Part shown: piece after piece, positions 37,290 to 46,994 of the stretch
Layout of the letters: each line of letters starts with the position of its first letter
How positions within the stretch are numbered: position 1 is the first letter of the stretch
Origin: Acetobacter orientalis
Lineage (GTDB): Bacteria; Pseudomonadota; Alphaproteobacteria; Acetobacterales; Acetobacteraceae
Direction of reading: 5' to 3'
DNA length: 64,000 nucleotides
Assembly: GCF_000963965.1 (NCBI RefSeq)
Contig: NZ_BAMX01000013.1
Coordinates: forward strand, 62,001-126,000
Notes under the pieces: model-generated
The model's database searches: none
Seen by the model: the letters and a program-made list of their open reading frames with translations, nothing else
Told to the model about the DNA's origin: nothing
Position numbers and translations under genes: made by a program

Positions 37290-37731
37290 ATTGGCTGGGC
37301 TTTTGCTCTGTTGCTTCTGGAGGCTTGCCGTAAATGGGGTGGGCTTCTGGAATAAGCATATGGCCATCTCCCATATCCAGCGGGCCAGAATGGGCATTGC
37401 CGGGCATGAGGGCATCGTATTGCTCTTCGGGTTTTTGAGGGGCTTCTGGGCGTTTCTGGCCAGAGGCAATGGCTCTGTCTTCGCGCTCTTGGGCTTCTTT
37501 GGCGCGCCGTGCTTCTGCCGGGGCCGCTTCGGGAATAAACCGGCCGGGCCGCTCTGGTGGCAGGTCAATATTCTCGCCTTCAATTTCCCTATGGCACCCT
37601 CCGACACAGAGTACGGAGAACAGGGCAAAACCCAGCAAAACCCCAGATGGGCTGCGCCCCCCTTTTTTCCTGCCTAAAGCAGGGGGGTAATGCACAGCAG
37701 GGTGTGGGCTGTAGGGAAAGCGAGACGTCAC
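37288..37731 (-). CDS. Putative lipoprotein, Pro/Glu-rich
   Basis: Signal with lipobox: a basic stretch (LGRKKGGRSPSG) precedes hydrophobic VLLGFALFSVLCVGGC, where Cys would be lipidated. The mature part is charged and rich in Pro, Glu and Ala (PPERPGRFIPEAAPAEARRAK) and ends MLIPEAHPIYGKPPEATEQ; probably unstructured. The open frame extends to 37812, overlapping the Trm112 gene; GTG 37731 with AAAGGG about 12 bases upstream is my preferred but uncertain start. Last gene of the CnoX-LON-Trm112 series. Function unknown. Confidence 0.6.
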   Translation of the reverse strand: MTSRFPYSPHPAVHYPPALGRKKGGRSPSGVLLGFALFSVLCVGGCHREIEGENIDLPPERPGRFIPEAAPAEARRAKEAQEREDRAIASGQKRPEAPQKPEEQYDALMPGNAHSGPLDMGDGHMLIPEAHPIYGKPPEATEQKPSQ

Positions 37732-37759
37732 GGCAGAGCCATACCCTTTGTTTGGAGAA

Positions 37760-37954
37760 TCAGCCTTCGAGGTGGCGTGCTTCTTCGGGTAGCATAACGG
37801 GAATACCATCACGAATAGGGAAAGCCAGACCAGCTTGCTGGCTAATCAGCTCGTTTGTCTGGTCGTTATAGGTCAGTGGCCCTTTGGTAAGCGGGCAGAC
37901 CAGCATAGACAGCAGGCGGGGGTCAAGCGGGGCGTTGGTTGGGGCACCAGACAT
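37760..37954 (-). CDS. Trm112/YcaR-like small protein
   Basis: 64 residues; [21 protein letters not shown] and [20 protein letters not shown] match the UPF0434/Trm112 family, whose eukaryotic members activate methyltransferases. Only one of the usual cysteines is kept (VCPLT), so zinc binding is doubtful. 22 bp after the LON-domain gene on the same strand. Confidence 0.9.
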   Translation of the reverse strand: MSGAPTNAPLDPRLLSMLVCPLTKGPLTYNDQTNELISQQAGLAFPIRDGIPVMLPEEARHLEG

Positions 37955-37976
37955 GAAAGAGGTTTCCTAAAAAGTG

Positions 37977-38687
37977 TTAAGACGGCGGGCCGTCATCTTG
38001 TGGCCCGGCCAGATCAAGCAACATCTGTAGCACACGTACGCGCTCCGTTAACGTGGCCGCATCAAGCAATGCCTGTTTTTCTGCCGGAGGGAAAGGACAG
38101 ATCATGGGCAAGGTCACCAGCAGCACGTCATCATCCATCTGCTCGATCACAGACCAGCGTGCATGTAGGCCTTTTTGTTTGAAGTAAGCGCGTAGGGCCT
38201 CAAGCAGTTTTTTGCGGTCAAACGGGCTTGGTGGCAGTTCGTGCAGGTCGTTTGCAAAAGACGAAACATCAACCCGCCCCAGCCTGTACCCCCGGTGCAA
38301 GCCGGTTTCTCGTAATAGCCTGAAGCGCGCAATGCCGCTTAGCGTTATGGCGTAGGTGCCGTCGCGCCGTTCTGTAAACGAGGTAATGCGGCCAACACAC
38401 CCCACTTTATAGAGCGGGGGCAGCGCCTCTTGCGTTTCTTCGTCTTCTTCCTGCCAGCGGGGCTGGATCATGCCAATAAACCGGTGCGCGGCCAGTGCAT
38501 CTTCAACCAATGCAATATAGCGCGGCTCATAGACATTAAGCGGCAGCTTGCCTTCTGGCAGCAACAAGGCACCGCTAAGCGGGAAAAGACCCAGCTCAGC
38601 GGGAATATCAGCCAGTGTCAGGTCTGAAAGCCGTGGAATGGTACGGGCTATGTCGCTGGCTTCGTTATACGGGAGAGAACTAGCCAA
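37977..38687 (-). CDS. LON substrate-binding-domain protein
   Basis: 236 residues resembling the N-terminal substrate-binding domain of Lon protease without ATPase or peptidase: LGLFPLSGALLLPEGKLPLNVYEPRYIALVEDAL, given here in full domain order across residues ~32-66, then GMIQPRW and VGRITSFTERRDGTYAITLSG. Often found beside a thioredoxin-like gene; it starts 3 bp after the CnoX stop. Possibly an adaptor in protein quality control (inference). Confidence 0.9.
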   Translation of the reverse strand: MASSLPYNEASDIARTIPRLSDLTLADIPAELGLFPLSGALLLPEGKLPLNVYEPRYIALVEDALAAHRFIGMIQPRWQEEDEETQEALPPLYKVGCVGRITSFTERRDGTYAITLSGIARFRLLRETGLHRGYRLGRVDVSSFANDLHELPPSPFDRKKLLEALRAYFKQKGLHARWSVIEQMDDDVLLVTLPMICPFPPAEKQALLDAATLTERVRVLQMLLDLAGPQDDGPPS

Positions 38688-38690
38688 GGC

Positions 38691-39647
38691 TCAGGAAAAC
38701 AGTAGTGAAGAAAGTTTACGGCGTGCTGCCAGCGTAGCGGGGTCCATATGGCCCCACGCTTCAAAAAAGCGCAAAAGCTGTTGGCGTGCTGCGCCGTTGT
38801 TCCAGTCTCGGTCTGTTTTAATAATATGGAGCAGTTCTTCTGCCGCTTCTGCATGTTGGCCCGCAGCATTAAGGGCTGTTGCCAGTTCGCACCGGGCTTC
38901 GTGGTCTTCTGGGTTGGCGGCTAGGCGTGCCCGAACGCCCTCCATTTCTTGTGCTACTTTGCGCCCTTCCCGTTTGAGTTCCAGAGCGGCGCGGGCGCCA
39001 GCTACTTCTGGGGCTTCGGTAATTTTGGCGGGTACATCAGCCAGTGCTGCACTGGCGGCCTCTTCATCGTCTAGCGCCAACATGGCACGGATCAGGCCTG
39101 CCCATGCTTTTGGGTTTTCGGGTTCTTCACCAATTACAGCCGAGTAAAGCTCAGCTGCGCGTTCGGGCTGGCTGGTTTCAAGGGCTACATCGGCTTCTGC
39201 CAGCAGTTCGGTTGCGGGCAGTGTGCCGCCGCCTGCGGCTTTCAGAACGCCTTCCACAAATTTTTTGATCTCGCTTTCAGGCAAAGCCCCTTGAAACAGA
39301 TCCAGAATCTGGCCTTTCCAGAATGCTGCCACCATAGGAATGGACTGAAGCGGTAAGCCAACCTGCGTTAACTGGGCTGTAAGGGCGCGGTTGGCTTCAA
39401 TATCAATTTTAACCAGACGTACCCGGCCCTTGGCTGCGGTAACAACTTTTTCCAGCACTGGGGCAAGCTGTTTGCAGGGGCCGCACCACTCTGCCCAGAA
39501 ATCGACCAGAACCGGAACAGTACGGCTGGCCTCAATGACGTCTTGCATAAACGTGGCTTGAGAGCCTTCGGAAATAATAGGTGCGCTGCCAGCAGGTGTG
39601 TCCCCAGTATGGGTTGGGGTTAGGTTTTGGCCAATAATATGATCCAT
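38691..39647 (-). CDS. cnoX: Thioredoxin-TPR chaperedoxin (CnoX/YbbN-like)
   Basis: 318 residues: an N-terminal thioredoxin domain with active site VDFWAEWCGPCKQLAPVLEK (about residues 48-67) and a C-terminal TPR-like helical domain (ERAAELYSAVIGEEPENPKAW and following). CnoX acts as a redox-responsive holdase passing clients to GroEL and DnaK. The intact CGPC differs from the degenerate site of the E. coli protein. It heads a minus-strand operon with LON, Trm112 and lipoprotein genes and is divergent from uvrA. Confidence 0.9.
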   Translation of the reverse strand: MDHIIGQNLTPTHTGDTPAGSAPIISEGSQATFMQDVIEASRTVPVLVDFWAEWCGPCKQLAPVLEKVVTAAKGRVRLVKIDIEANRALTAQLTQVGLPLQSIPMVAAFWKGQILDLFQGALPESEIKKFVEGVLKAAGGGTLPATELLAEADVALETSQPERAAELYSAVIGEEPENPKAWAGLIRAMLALDDEEAASAALADVPAKITEAPEVAGARAALELKREGRKVAQEMEGVRARLAANPEDHEARCELATALNAAGQHAEAAEELLHIIKTDRDWNNGAARQQLLRFFEAWGHMDPATLAARRKLSSLLFS

Positions 39648-39880
39648 CTGGTCTTTCCTTACTCAAAATAATGGGGTGGGCTTGCGCAACTTTTTCCCAT
39701 TTTGCGGCGTTTGCCGCCCTTCTTGCTTCTAGATGGTCAATGAAAGGCACGGGTGCAATGGGAATTTGGTTCCCGCATGCCCATATCGCACATTAAGTAT
39801 ACCGCCCAGCATTCCCATAACCAGTCGGAAGGCGCTAGAACGGTAAAGCAGGACAAAACAGGAACGGCAGCGCAAAACTG

Positions 39881-42775
39881 ATGGAAAATACCCTTCCCCC
39901 TGGCCAGGCGGCCATTCGCGTTCGTGGTGCGCGGGTTCATAACCTTAAGAATGTTGATATTGATATTCCCCGAGACCAGTTGACCGTTGTTACGGGGCTT
40001 TCTGGGTCTGGTAAGTCTTCTTTGGCGTTTGACACAATTTATGCCGAAGGGCAGCGCCGCTATGTTGAGAGCCTGTCTGCTTATGCCCGCCAGTTTTTGG
40101 AGCTTATGGGCAAACCAGATGTAGACTCGATAGAGGGTCTCTCACCGGCAATTTCCATTGAGCAAAAAACAACCTCCAAAAACCCTCGTTCTACTGTTGG
40201 TACAGTCACAGAAATTTATGACTATATGCGCCTGTTATGGGCGCGCGCGGGTGTACCGTATTCCCCCGCGACTGGCCTGCCTATTGAGGCACAAACAGTG
40301 AGCCAGATGGTTGACCGCATTTTGGCGCTGGCGGAGGGTACACGCCTGCTGCTGCTCTCTCCCGTTATTCGTGACCGTAAGGGGGAGTACCGTAAAGAAC
40401 TGGCTGAACTGCAACGCAAAGGTTTTACCCGTGTTAAGGTAGACGGAACCCTGTACGAAATTGCAGACGTGCCAGCCCTGAACCGTAAGCTACGCCACAC
40501 TATAGAAGTTGTGGTTGACCGTATTGTCGTTAAACCCGGTATTGAAACCCGCCTTGCTGATAGTTTTGAAACAGCACTCGAACTTTCAGATGGTGTTGTG
40601 TATGCCGAAGAAGTGCTGCGAGATACAGACGCAACACCCGAACGCTACGTTTTTTCTTCTCGCTTTTCATGCCCGGAAAGTGGTTTTACGCTTGAAGAAA
40701 TTGAACCACGACTTTTTTCGTTTAATGCGCCACAAGGGGCTTGCCCTGCCTGCGATGGTTTAGGCACGGAAACATTTTTCAACCCGGCTTTGGTTGTACC
40801 CAATACAGCACTTTCTTTAAAAAAAGGGGCTATTGCACCATGGAAAGATGCTAAATCTCCACTTTTAGAGCAAACACTCCAAAGTCTAGCTGACCATTTT
40901 GATGTAAGCATGGACACCCCTTGGAAAGAGCTGCCCTTAACAGCCCAAAATGGTATTCTTGATGGTGTAGTTGAAGATGTAGCATTTACATACAAAGATG
41001 GTAAAAAAAGCTACACGGTTACAAAACCTTTTGAAGGTGTTTTGCGTAGCTTATCAAGGCGTCTTGCAAATACTGATAGTATGTGGGTGCGTGAAGAACT
41101 TTCACGGTATCAGTCTGAAAAAGCATGCCATGTGTGCCACGGTGCGCGCCTACGGCCTGAAGCTTTGTGTGTGAAAGTAGCCGAAAAAACTATTGCACAA
41201 GCGTGTGATTTACCAATAGGTCACTCATTAGTCTGGTTTGATACGGTTCTGCCAACTCTTACACCGCAACGTGCAGAAATTGCCCGCCGTATTTTACGTG
41301 AAATTTTAGAACGCCTTAAATTTCTTGATGATGTAGGGCTGGACTACCTTACCTTATCCAGAAGCTCTGCCACCCTTTCAGGGGGAGAAAGCCAGCGTAT
41401 TCGTCTCGCCAGTCAAATTGGCTCTGGGTTAACAGGTGTGCTTTATGTACTTGATGAACCCTCTATCGGGCTACATCAAAGAGATAACGAGCGCCTCCTT
41501 GGTACATTAGAGCGTTTAAAAAAGCTTGGTAATACACTCATTGTTGTTGAACATGATGAAGACGCTATACGTAGTGCAGACTGGCTGGTTGATATGGGGC
41601 CGGGGGCTGGCGTAAACGGCGGTACAGTTATTGCGGCCGGTACACCAGAGCAGGTTGCTAAAGTGCCACAAAGCATAACCGGTGCTTATTTATCTGGCCG
41701 TAAAGTTATTCCCGTACCCACCCAGCGCCGCGCTATAGATAAAAAACGCATGCTTACGGTTGAAGGGGCAAGTGGGCATAACCTTAAAAATGTAACAGCG
41801 CGCTTTCCGCTTGGCACATTTACCTGCGTTACAGGGGTATCTGGCAGTGGTAAATCGACCCTTGTGATTGACACGCTGTACAAAACATTATCCCGCGAGT
41901 TAATGGGGTCTTCTACTTCTCCTGAGCCATGTAAGGGCATAAAAGGGGTAGAGCAGCTTGATAAAATTATCGATATTGATCAATCCCCTATTGGGCGTAC
42001 ACCGCGCTCTAACCCTGCAACATATACAGACCTGTTTACCCCAATACGTGACTGGTTTGCAGAATTGCCAGAAAGTAAGGCACGTGGGTACAAACCGGGG
42101 CGGTTTTCTTTCAATGTGAAAGGGGGCCGATGCGAAGCATGCCAAGGTGATGGCGTTTTAAAAATTGAAATGCATTTTCTGCCAGATGTGTTTGTGACGT
42201 GCGACACCTGCAAAGGGAAACGCTACAACCGTGAAACACTGGATATTAAGTTTAGAGGTAAATCCATAGCTGATGTATTGGCTATGAGTGTTGATGAAGC
42301 TGTGCCTTATTTTTCTGCTCAAACCCGTATCCGTGACCGGTTGTCTATTTTGCAGCAGGTCGGGCTTGGGTATGTTGCTTTGGGGCAGCAAGCCACAACC
42401 CTTTCAGGGGGGGAGGCACAGCGCGTTAAACTCTCTAAAGAGCTGGCACGTAGGGCAACAGGCCGCACACTCTATATTTTAGATGAACCCACAACCGGGC
42501 TGCATACAGAAGATGTGCGCAAATTACTTGAGGTACTGCATGCCTTGGTAGACCAAGGTAATACTGTGGTGGTTATTGAGCACAACCTAGAGGTTATTAA
42601 AACAGCAGATTGGATTATTGACGTAGGCCCAGAAGGGGGCAGTGGTGGTGGCCAAATTGTTGCAGAAGGTACGCCAGAAGATATAGCTGCGTGTAAAGCA
42701 AGCTATACAGGCCGTTTTTTGGCACCTCTTTTGGTACAAAAACCCGAAAAGAAAACAGTAAAGAAAAAGAAATAA
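39881..42775 (+). CDS. uvrA: Excinuclease ABC subunit A
   Basis: 964 residues, damage-recognition ATPase of nucleotide excision repair. Two ABC modules: Walker [14 protein letters not shown] and [13 protein letters not shown]; signatures [12 protein letters not shown] and [12 protein letters not shown]; Walker [17 protein letters not shown] and [13 protein letters not shown]. Zinc fingers are CPACDGLG / CHVCHGARL and CEACQGDG / [10 protein letters not shown]. The C-terminal tail is Lys-rich. The creatininase-like gene begins two bases after its stop, so the two are probably co-transcribed. Confidence 0.97.
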   Translation: MENTLPPGQAAIRVRGARVHNLKNVDIDIPRDQLTVVTGLSGSGKSSLAFDTIYAEGQRRYVESLSAYARQFLELMGKPDVDSIEGLSPAISIEQKTTSKNPRSTVGTVTEIYDYMRLLWARAGVPYSPATGLPIEAQTVSQMVDRILALAEGTRLLLLSPVIRDRKGEYRKELAELQRKGFTRVKVDGTLYEIADVPALNRKLRHTIEVVVDRIVVKPGIETRLADSFETALELSDGVVYAEEVLRDTDATPERYVFSSRFSCPESGFTLEEIEPRLFSFNAPQGACPACDGLGTETFFNPALVVPNTALSLKKGAIAPWKDAKSPLLEQTLQSLADHFDVSMDTPWKELPLTAQNGILDGVVEDVAFTYKDGKKSYTVTKPFEGVLRSLSRRLANTDSMWVREELSRYQSEKACHVCHGARLRPEALCVKVAEKTIAQACDLPIGHSLVWFDTVLPTLTPQRAEIARRILREILERLKFLDDVGLDYLTLSRSSATLSGGESQRIRLASQIGSGLTGVLYVLDEPSIGLHQRDNERLLGTLERLKKLGNTLIVVEHDEDAIRSADWLVDMGPGAGVNGGTVIAAGTPEQVAKVPQSITGAYLSGRKVIPVPTQRRAIDKKRMLTVEGASGHNLKNVTARFPLGTFTCVTGVSGSGKSTLVIDTLYKTLSRELMGSSTSPEPCKGIKGVEQLDKIIDIDQSPIGRTPRSNPATYTDLFTPIRDWFAELPESKARGYKPGRFSFNVKGGRCEACQGDGVLKIEMHFLPDVFVTCDTCKGKRYNRETLDIKFRGKSIADVLAMSVDEAVPYFSAQTRIRDRLSILQQVGLGYVALGQQATTLSGGEAQRVKLSKELARRATGRTLYILDEPTTGLHTEDVRKLLEVLHALVDQGNTVVVIEHNLEVIKTADWIIDVGPEGGSGGGQIVAEGTPEDIAACKASYTGRFLAPLLVQKPEKKTVKKKK

Positions 42776-42776
42776 A

Positions 42777-43601
42777 ATGCTTCTTTTCAAAAAAAATAAA
42801 ACAACCATGGCGCTTGCTGCCATGGTTTTTAGCCTCACTGTGCCCTCATTTATGTGGGCACAAAATGCGTCTTCTGTCTTGTTTGAGCAGCAAACATGGA
42901 AAGAAATACAAGCAGGCTTACAAGCTGGTACCAACACCATTATTATACCTGTAGGGGGTACAGAGCAGAGCGGCCCTTATATTGCTGTTGGTAAACACAA
43001 TGTACGTGTTTTGGCTTTGGCTGAACAAATTGCCCAAAAAGCAGGAAAAACACTGGTAGCACCTGTGGTGGCGTACGTACCAGAAGGCAATACCAACCCC
43101 AGAACATCTCATATGCGTTTTCCCGGCACCATTACTGTACCACCAGATATTTTTGAAAAATTACTTATTTCTGCGGGCAATAGTTTTCAGGTGCAGGGGT
43201 TTAAGCTTGTTGTTTTATTAGGTGACCATGGTGGATACCAAAAGTCTCTTGAAAAAGTAGCAAAGAGTTTAAATGCACAATGGCAGGGTACAGGTGCTAA
43301 GGCTTTATATGTACCGGGGTATTATACTGTTATTGTCCACCAATATGCTCAATGGTTAAAACAGCAAGGGTATGGCAAAGATGTTGGCATGCATGCTGAT
43401 ATTAGTGACACCTCGCTGCAATTAGCAGTTGCCCACTCTATGGTGCGGGAGCAGGCATTGCGGGCCTCTGGCCCCCCTTCAACGGCTGATGGCATGTATG
43501 GTGGAGACCCGCGTAAGGCAACTGCTGCATTAGGGCAGGCAGGTGTGAGTATGCAGGTTAATGCGGCAGTAAAGGCCATTGAACAAGAACGTAACAAATA
43601 A
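42777..43601 (+). CDS. Periplasmic creatininase-like protein
   Basis: 274 residues. Basic N-terminus plus hydrophobic ALAAMVFSLTVPSFMWAQ forms a signal peptide. The fold motif GGTEQSGPYIAVGKHNVR matches creatininase amidohydrolases (canonical E-x-GPH-x-P-x-GTD), but the His of GPH is Tyr and the Asp is His-Asn here. GDHGGYQ replaces NGHGGN, and HADISDTSL stands where HAGExETS is usual. Metal binding may be altered but some ligands remain. It starts 2 bp after uvrA. Substrate unknown; export of this family is unusual compared with the cytoplasmic version at 58.8 kb. Confidence 0.85.
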   Translation: MLLFKKNKTTMALAAMVFSLTVPSFMWAQNASSVLFEQQTWKEIQAGLQAGTNTIIIPVGGTEQSGPYIAVGKHNVRVLALAEQIAQKAGKTLVAPVVAYVPEGNTNPRTSHMRFPGTITVPPDIFEKLLISAGNSFQVQGFKLVVLLGDHGGYQKSLEKVAKSLNAQWQGTGAKALYVPGYYTVIVHQYAQWLKQQGYGKDVGMHADISDTSLQLAVAHSMVREQALRASGPPSTADGMYGGDPRKATAALGQAGVSMQVNAAVKAIEQERNK

Positions 43602-43698
43602 TCAGTAGTAAAAAAGTACTCTATAATTCAGAAAATAGACGCCCTGCCTGTCCTATGCTAAATCGCTATGGCGCTTATTCTAAAGGCACAAGAAAGGT

Positions 43699-44997
43699 AT
43701 GGGCTGTCTTACAATGGTAGTAAAAAGAAATCTGATAGCGGCTGCGGCTGTGCTTGTTTCTCTTGGGGCTGGTTACGGTATTGCTACCGCGCAAGAGGCT
43801 TTGCCTGCGCCCGCGCCTTCAGATTCTGCAACACAAAGCCTGCCATCTGGCACGGCTGCCCCCTCTGCTGGGGTTGCTGCGGCTAACCAGCCTACTTACC
43901 CCGGTGCTACGCCCTCAGCCATACAAACTATTCCCGGTATGCCGCCGGTGGTTAACCCCACAAATTTGTATAGCGAAACAACGGCAGGCCACATTGCCCC
44001 AGAAATTGCGCAAGACCCAGCCCGGGTTTACGTGCCCAACCTGCGCTCTAACGATGTATACGTGATTGACCCTGCAACATCTCAGGTGGTTGATAAATTT
44101 CCGGTTGGTAAAAGCCCACAGCATGTTGTGCCCTCTTGGGATTTGCGCACGCTTTGGGTTACCAACAATGCTGAAGGTACGTTTGATGGCAGCCTTACCC
44201 CTATAGATGCCCATACAGGTAAACCCGGCCCAGCCGTTGCGGTAGATGACCCCTATAACATGTATTTTACACCAGATGGTAAGTCAGCCATTGTGGTGGC
44301 AGAAGCGCGCAAACGCCTAGACTTTCGTGACCCCCACACCATGGCGCTGCAACAATCTGTAGAAACACCTGAGTGCAAAGGTGTTAACCACGCAGATTTT
44401 TCTATTGATGGTCGTTACGCCATTTTCACCTGCGAATTTGGTGGGCATTTGGTAAAGGTTGATACCGTTAATAAAAAAGTGTTGGGGTATCTAAAGCTTT
44501 CCAGTGGTGGCATGCCGCAAGATATTCTTATTTCACCAAACGGTAAGATTTTTTATATTGCTGACATGATGGCTGATGGTGTCTTTATGGTTGATGGAGA
44601 CACATTTAAGGAAATTGGTTTTATACCAACTGGTGTCGGTACACACGGCCTTTACCCTAGCCGCGATGGTACTAAAATGTATGTTGCAAACCGTGGTTCT
44701 CATAAAATTCATGGTAAACCACACAGCAAAGCTGGTGGCGTAAGCGTTATTGACTTTGCTACAAACAAAATTGTTGCAAACTGGCCTATTCCCGGTGGTG
44801 GTAGCCCAGATATGGGTAACGTAAGTGCAGATGGTAAAACATTGTGGCTTTCTGGCCGGTTTGATGATGTGGTCTACCAGATCAACACGGAAGATGGGTC
44901 TATGAAAAGTATTCCCGTAGGGGCAGAGCCACATGGCCTTACCGTTTGGCCACAGCCGGGGCGTTACTCTATCGGTCATACTGGTATTTTACGTTAA
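43699..44997 (+). CDS. Secreted YncE-like beta-propeller protein
   Basis: 432 residues with a signal peptide (NLIAAAAVLVSLGAGYGIATAQ), a ~60-residue Pro/Ala/Ser-rich linker, and then YVTN-type propeller blades: ARVYVPNLRSNDVYVIDPATS, PQHVVPSWDLRTLWVTNNAEG, MYFTPDGKSAIVVAEARKRL, GLYPSRDGTKMYVANRGSH, GNVSADGKTLWLSGRFDDVV. Similar proteins bind DNA or ligands in the periplasm or accompany dehydrogenases. ATG 43699 follows AGAAAGG closely; ATG 43714 (MVVKRN) is an alternative start. Strong terminator downstream. Confidence 0.88.
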   Translation: MGCLTMVVKRNLIAAAAVLVSLGAGYGIATAQEALPAPAPSDSATQSLPSGTAAPSAGVAAANQPTYPGATPSAIQTIPGMPPVVNPTNLYSETTAGHIAPEIAQDPARVYVPNLRSNDVYVIDPATSQVVDKFPVGKSPQHVVPSWDLRTLWVTNNAEGTFDGSLTPIDAHTGKPGPAVAVDDPYNMYFTPDGKSAIVVAEARKRLDFRDPHTMALQQSVETPECKGVNHADFSIDGRYAIFTCEFGGHLVKVDTVNKKVLGYLKLSSGGMPQDILISPNGKIFYIADMMADGVFMVDGDTFKEIGFIPTGVGTHGLYPSRDGTKMYVANRGSHKIHGKPHSKAGGVSVIDFATNKIVANWPIPGGGSPDMGNVSADGKTLWLSGRFDDVVYQINTEDGSMKSIPVGAEPHGLTVWPQPGRYSIGHTGILR

Positions 44998-45020
44998 GAA
45001 CAAAAGTTTTTATAAAACTA

Positions 45021-45056
45021 AAAAAGCCCGCCCTTATAATGGGGCGGGCTTTTTTT
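45021..45056 (+). terminator. Strong intrinsic terminator
   Basis: Stem AAAAAGCCCGCCC (45021-45033) with GGGCGGGCTTTTT (45042-45054) followed by more T. Terminates the YncE-like gene. Confidence 0.92.
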
Positions 45057-45085
45057 ATCACTGTAGAGCAAGAAGCTTAATTTAA

Positions 45086-45238
45086 GAGGTGGTCTCTAAA
45101 ACTTAAGGCTCGCGCTTTAGCTACGTCTTTTTGACGGCTTAACATGTTTGAAAACTATAATTTTCTTAGGCAAAGAGGCTATATTTGCTGCTCTAAAATG
45201 GCGCTTCAGCCTTAGTGAGCAACTTTTGAAACAGCCTC
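45086..45238. mobile_element. MITE-like element, 153 bp
   Basis: Imperfect terminal inverted repeats: left GAGGTGGTCTCTAAAACTT, right end (reverse complement) GAGGCTGTTTCAAAAGTT, matching at 14 of 19 aligned positions. A TAA trinucleotide directly flanks both ends (45083-45085, 45239-45241), like the 3-bp TNA duplications of IS1031-type IS5 elements known from acetic acid bacteria. The interior has no open frame, so it would be a non-autonomous element or a decayed IS remnant. Confidence 0.5.
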
Positions 45239-45252
45239 TAAGCCTTAGTCAA

Positions 45253-46710
45253 TTAAGCGTTCAGATAAATTGTTTTTGTTTGAACATAAGCCTCTAGGCC
45301 GTATTTCCCGTCTTCCCCTCCAAGGCCGCTGTCTTTGTAGCCATGGTGGAAACCCTGCGGGGCTTCACCACCTTCTCGGTTCACATAAACCTCGCCAAAA
45401 TGCAGGTCAGAGCTTATGCGCATAATACGCTTTAAATCTTGTGTGAAGACATAAGCAGAAAGCCCATAACGGCAGTCATTGGCTTGGCGCAGGGCATCGT
45501 CATAGTCGGTAACTTTGGTAAGGAGCATGACAGGGCCAAACACTTCGTTTTGCACAATCTCCATGCCTTCTTTTACGTTTGTTAGCACTGTTGGTGCGTA
45601 AAAATGGCCGTGGTCGTACAGACCATCTGTTAAGCGTTTACCCCCTGTTTCCAGTTTTGCCCCTTCTGCTACGGCTTTTTCAACCATAGCATGCACTTTT
45701 TCAAGTTCTTGCTGGCTTACTTTTGGGCCCATATCGGTTGTGTCTTCTAATGGGTTGCCAACCTTTAGAGCCGCAACTTTCTGCTTAACCAACTCTACAA
45801 ATTTGTCGTATATGGCTGCATGTATATAGGTGCGCTCGTTACTGGTGCAAACTTGGCCTGCATTGGTAAAGCGTGCCGTTACAGCTGCTGTTGCGGCTTT
45901 TTCTAGGTCTGCATCTTCCATTACAATAAAGGGGGCCTTGCCGCCCAGTTCCAACCTTACTTCTTTTAAGGTGTTGGCCGCGGCTGCCATAATTTTTTTG
46001 CCCGTTGCGGTACTACCGGTCATGGTAATTAGGCTTATGTCTGGGCTTTCAACAAGGGGTACCCCAACCTCTTGCCCATTTCCGGTGACAACATTGAGCA
46101 CCCCTGCGGGAATACCCGCTTGCTCTGCCAGTTTGGTGGCCTCAAGAGCTGCTAAGGGGGCTAGTTCGTGCGGTTTAATAACAATAGTATTGCCTGCGGC
46201 CAAAGCAGGGGCAACTTTGCGCATAAACAGCGCAAGCGGAAAATTCCATGCTGAAATACCGCCGATAACACCATGCGGTATTTTTTCGAGCAGTATTTTC
46301 TCACCCGGCCTGCTTCCGGGCACAATGTCCCCTTCTAGTCTGCGGGTATTTTCAGCGGCAAAGCGTATAAGGCCGGTTGCAAAGCCAACCTCTACCCTCG
46401 CCTCTTTAACAGGTTTACCCATTTCGCTTGAGATAATGTGTGCAAATTTTTCTGCGTTTTTTTCTATGAGCGCTTTAAAGGCGTATAAGATATCAGCACG
46501 CTCTTCTGCTGTTTTTTTGCTCCAAGCAGGGAAGGCGGCTTTGGCTGCTTTTACAGCGTTTTCAACATCTTGCTTTGTGCCTTTGCTCACATGTGCAAGG
46601 GTTTTGCCAGTGGCGGGACTTATAATGCCTAGATGACTGCCCGATGCTCCCTCTACCCATTCACCATTAATATAAATTTTATAGGGTGTTTTTTGTAACA
46701 TATATGTCAT
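45253..46710 (-). CDS. aldA: Aldehyde dehydrogenase, AldA-like (lactaldehyde/glycolaldehyde)
   Basis: 485 residues, NAD-dependent. Catalytic Cys in FTNAGQVCTSNERTY, Glu in RLELGGKAPFIVME, NAD-loop MTGSTATGKKI and the oxyanion Asn in ISAWNFPLA. The C-terminus GGEAPQGFHHGYKDSGLGG with GLEAYVQTKTIYLN closely recalls E. coli AldA. Substrate preference inferred only. Single gene, minus strand; the MITE-like element lies 14 bp past its stop. Confidence 0.88.
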   Translation of the reverse strand: MTYMLQKTPYKIYINGEWVEGASGSHLGIISPATGKTLAHVSKGTKQDVENAVKAAKAAFPAWSKKTAEERADILYAFKALIEKNAEKFAHIISSEMGKPVKEARVEVGFATGLIRFAAENTRRLEGDIVPGSRPGEKILLEKIPHGVIGGISAWNFPLALFMRKVAPALAAGNTIVIKPHELAPLAALEATKLAEQAGIPAGVLNVVTGNGQEVGVPLVESPDISLITMTGSTATGKKIMAAAANTLKEVRLELGGKAPFIVMEDADLEKAATAAVTARFTNAGQVCTSNERTYIHAAIYDKFVELVKQKVAALKVGNPLEDTTDMGPKVSQQELEKVHAMVEKAVAEGAKLETGGKRLTDGLYDHGHFYAPTVLTNVKEGMEIVQNEVFGPVMLLTKVTDYDDALRQANDCRYGLSAYVFTQDLKRIMRISSDLHFGEVYVNREGGEAPQGFHHGYKDSGLGGEDGKYGLEAYVQTKTIYLNA

Positions 46711-46994
46711 TAATTAAACTTTCTCTTTTTAAGCGTGCTTAACATGAGGTCTCACACATAAAGGTCTGTGTTTGAGAGGGTTCCATAAAGTTTTTATATT
46801 TTATTATTAAGCTTTGTAGGCTTTAAGTGTTTGTTGTGCTCTGGGTTGCATATTGGGTATGGCTTTATAGATATGAGCATAAATTTTATGTGTAATGGGT
46901 CTTAAAAAATGTTTTTAAAATGGGTCTATAAGTTTTAAAGTGTTGAAAAATAGATCTAACACTTTGGTTCATTAATTTTTGATTTGGGCTTTGC

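Noticed and set aside
37209-37628. 139-codon minus-strand frame overlapping the lipoprotein gene
   Set aside because: Out of phase with the frame that carries a clear lipobox; Lys/Pro-rich shadow.
39532-39750. 72-codon minus-strand frame beginning MPFIDHLEARRAANAAKWEK
   Set aside because: The start looks protein-like, but it runs out of phase into the conserved CnoX gene and I see no clear ribosome site; perhaps a trace of a lost gene.
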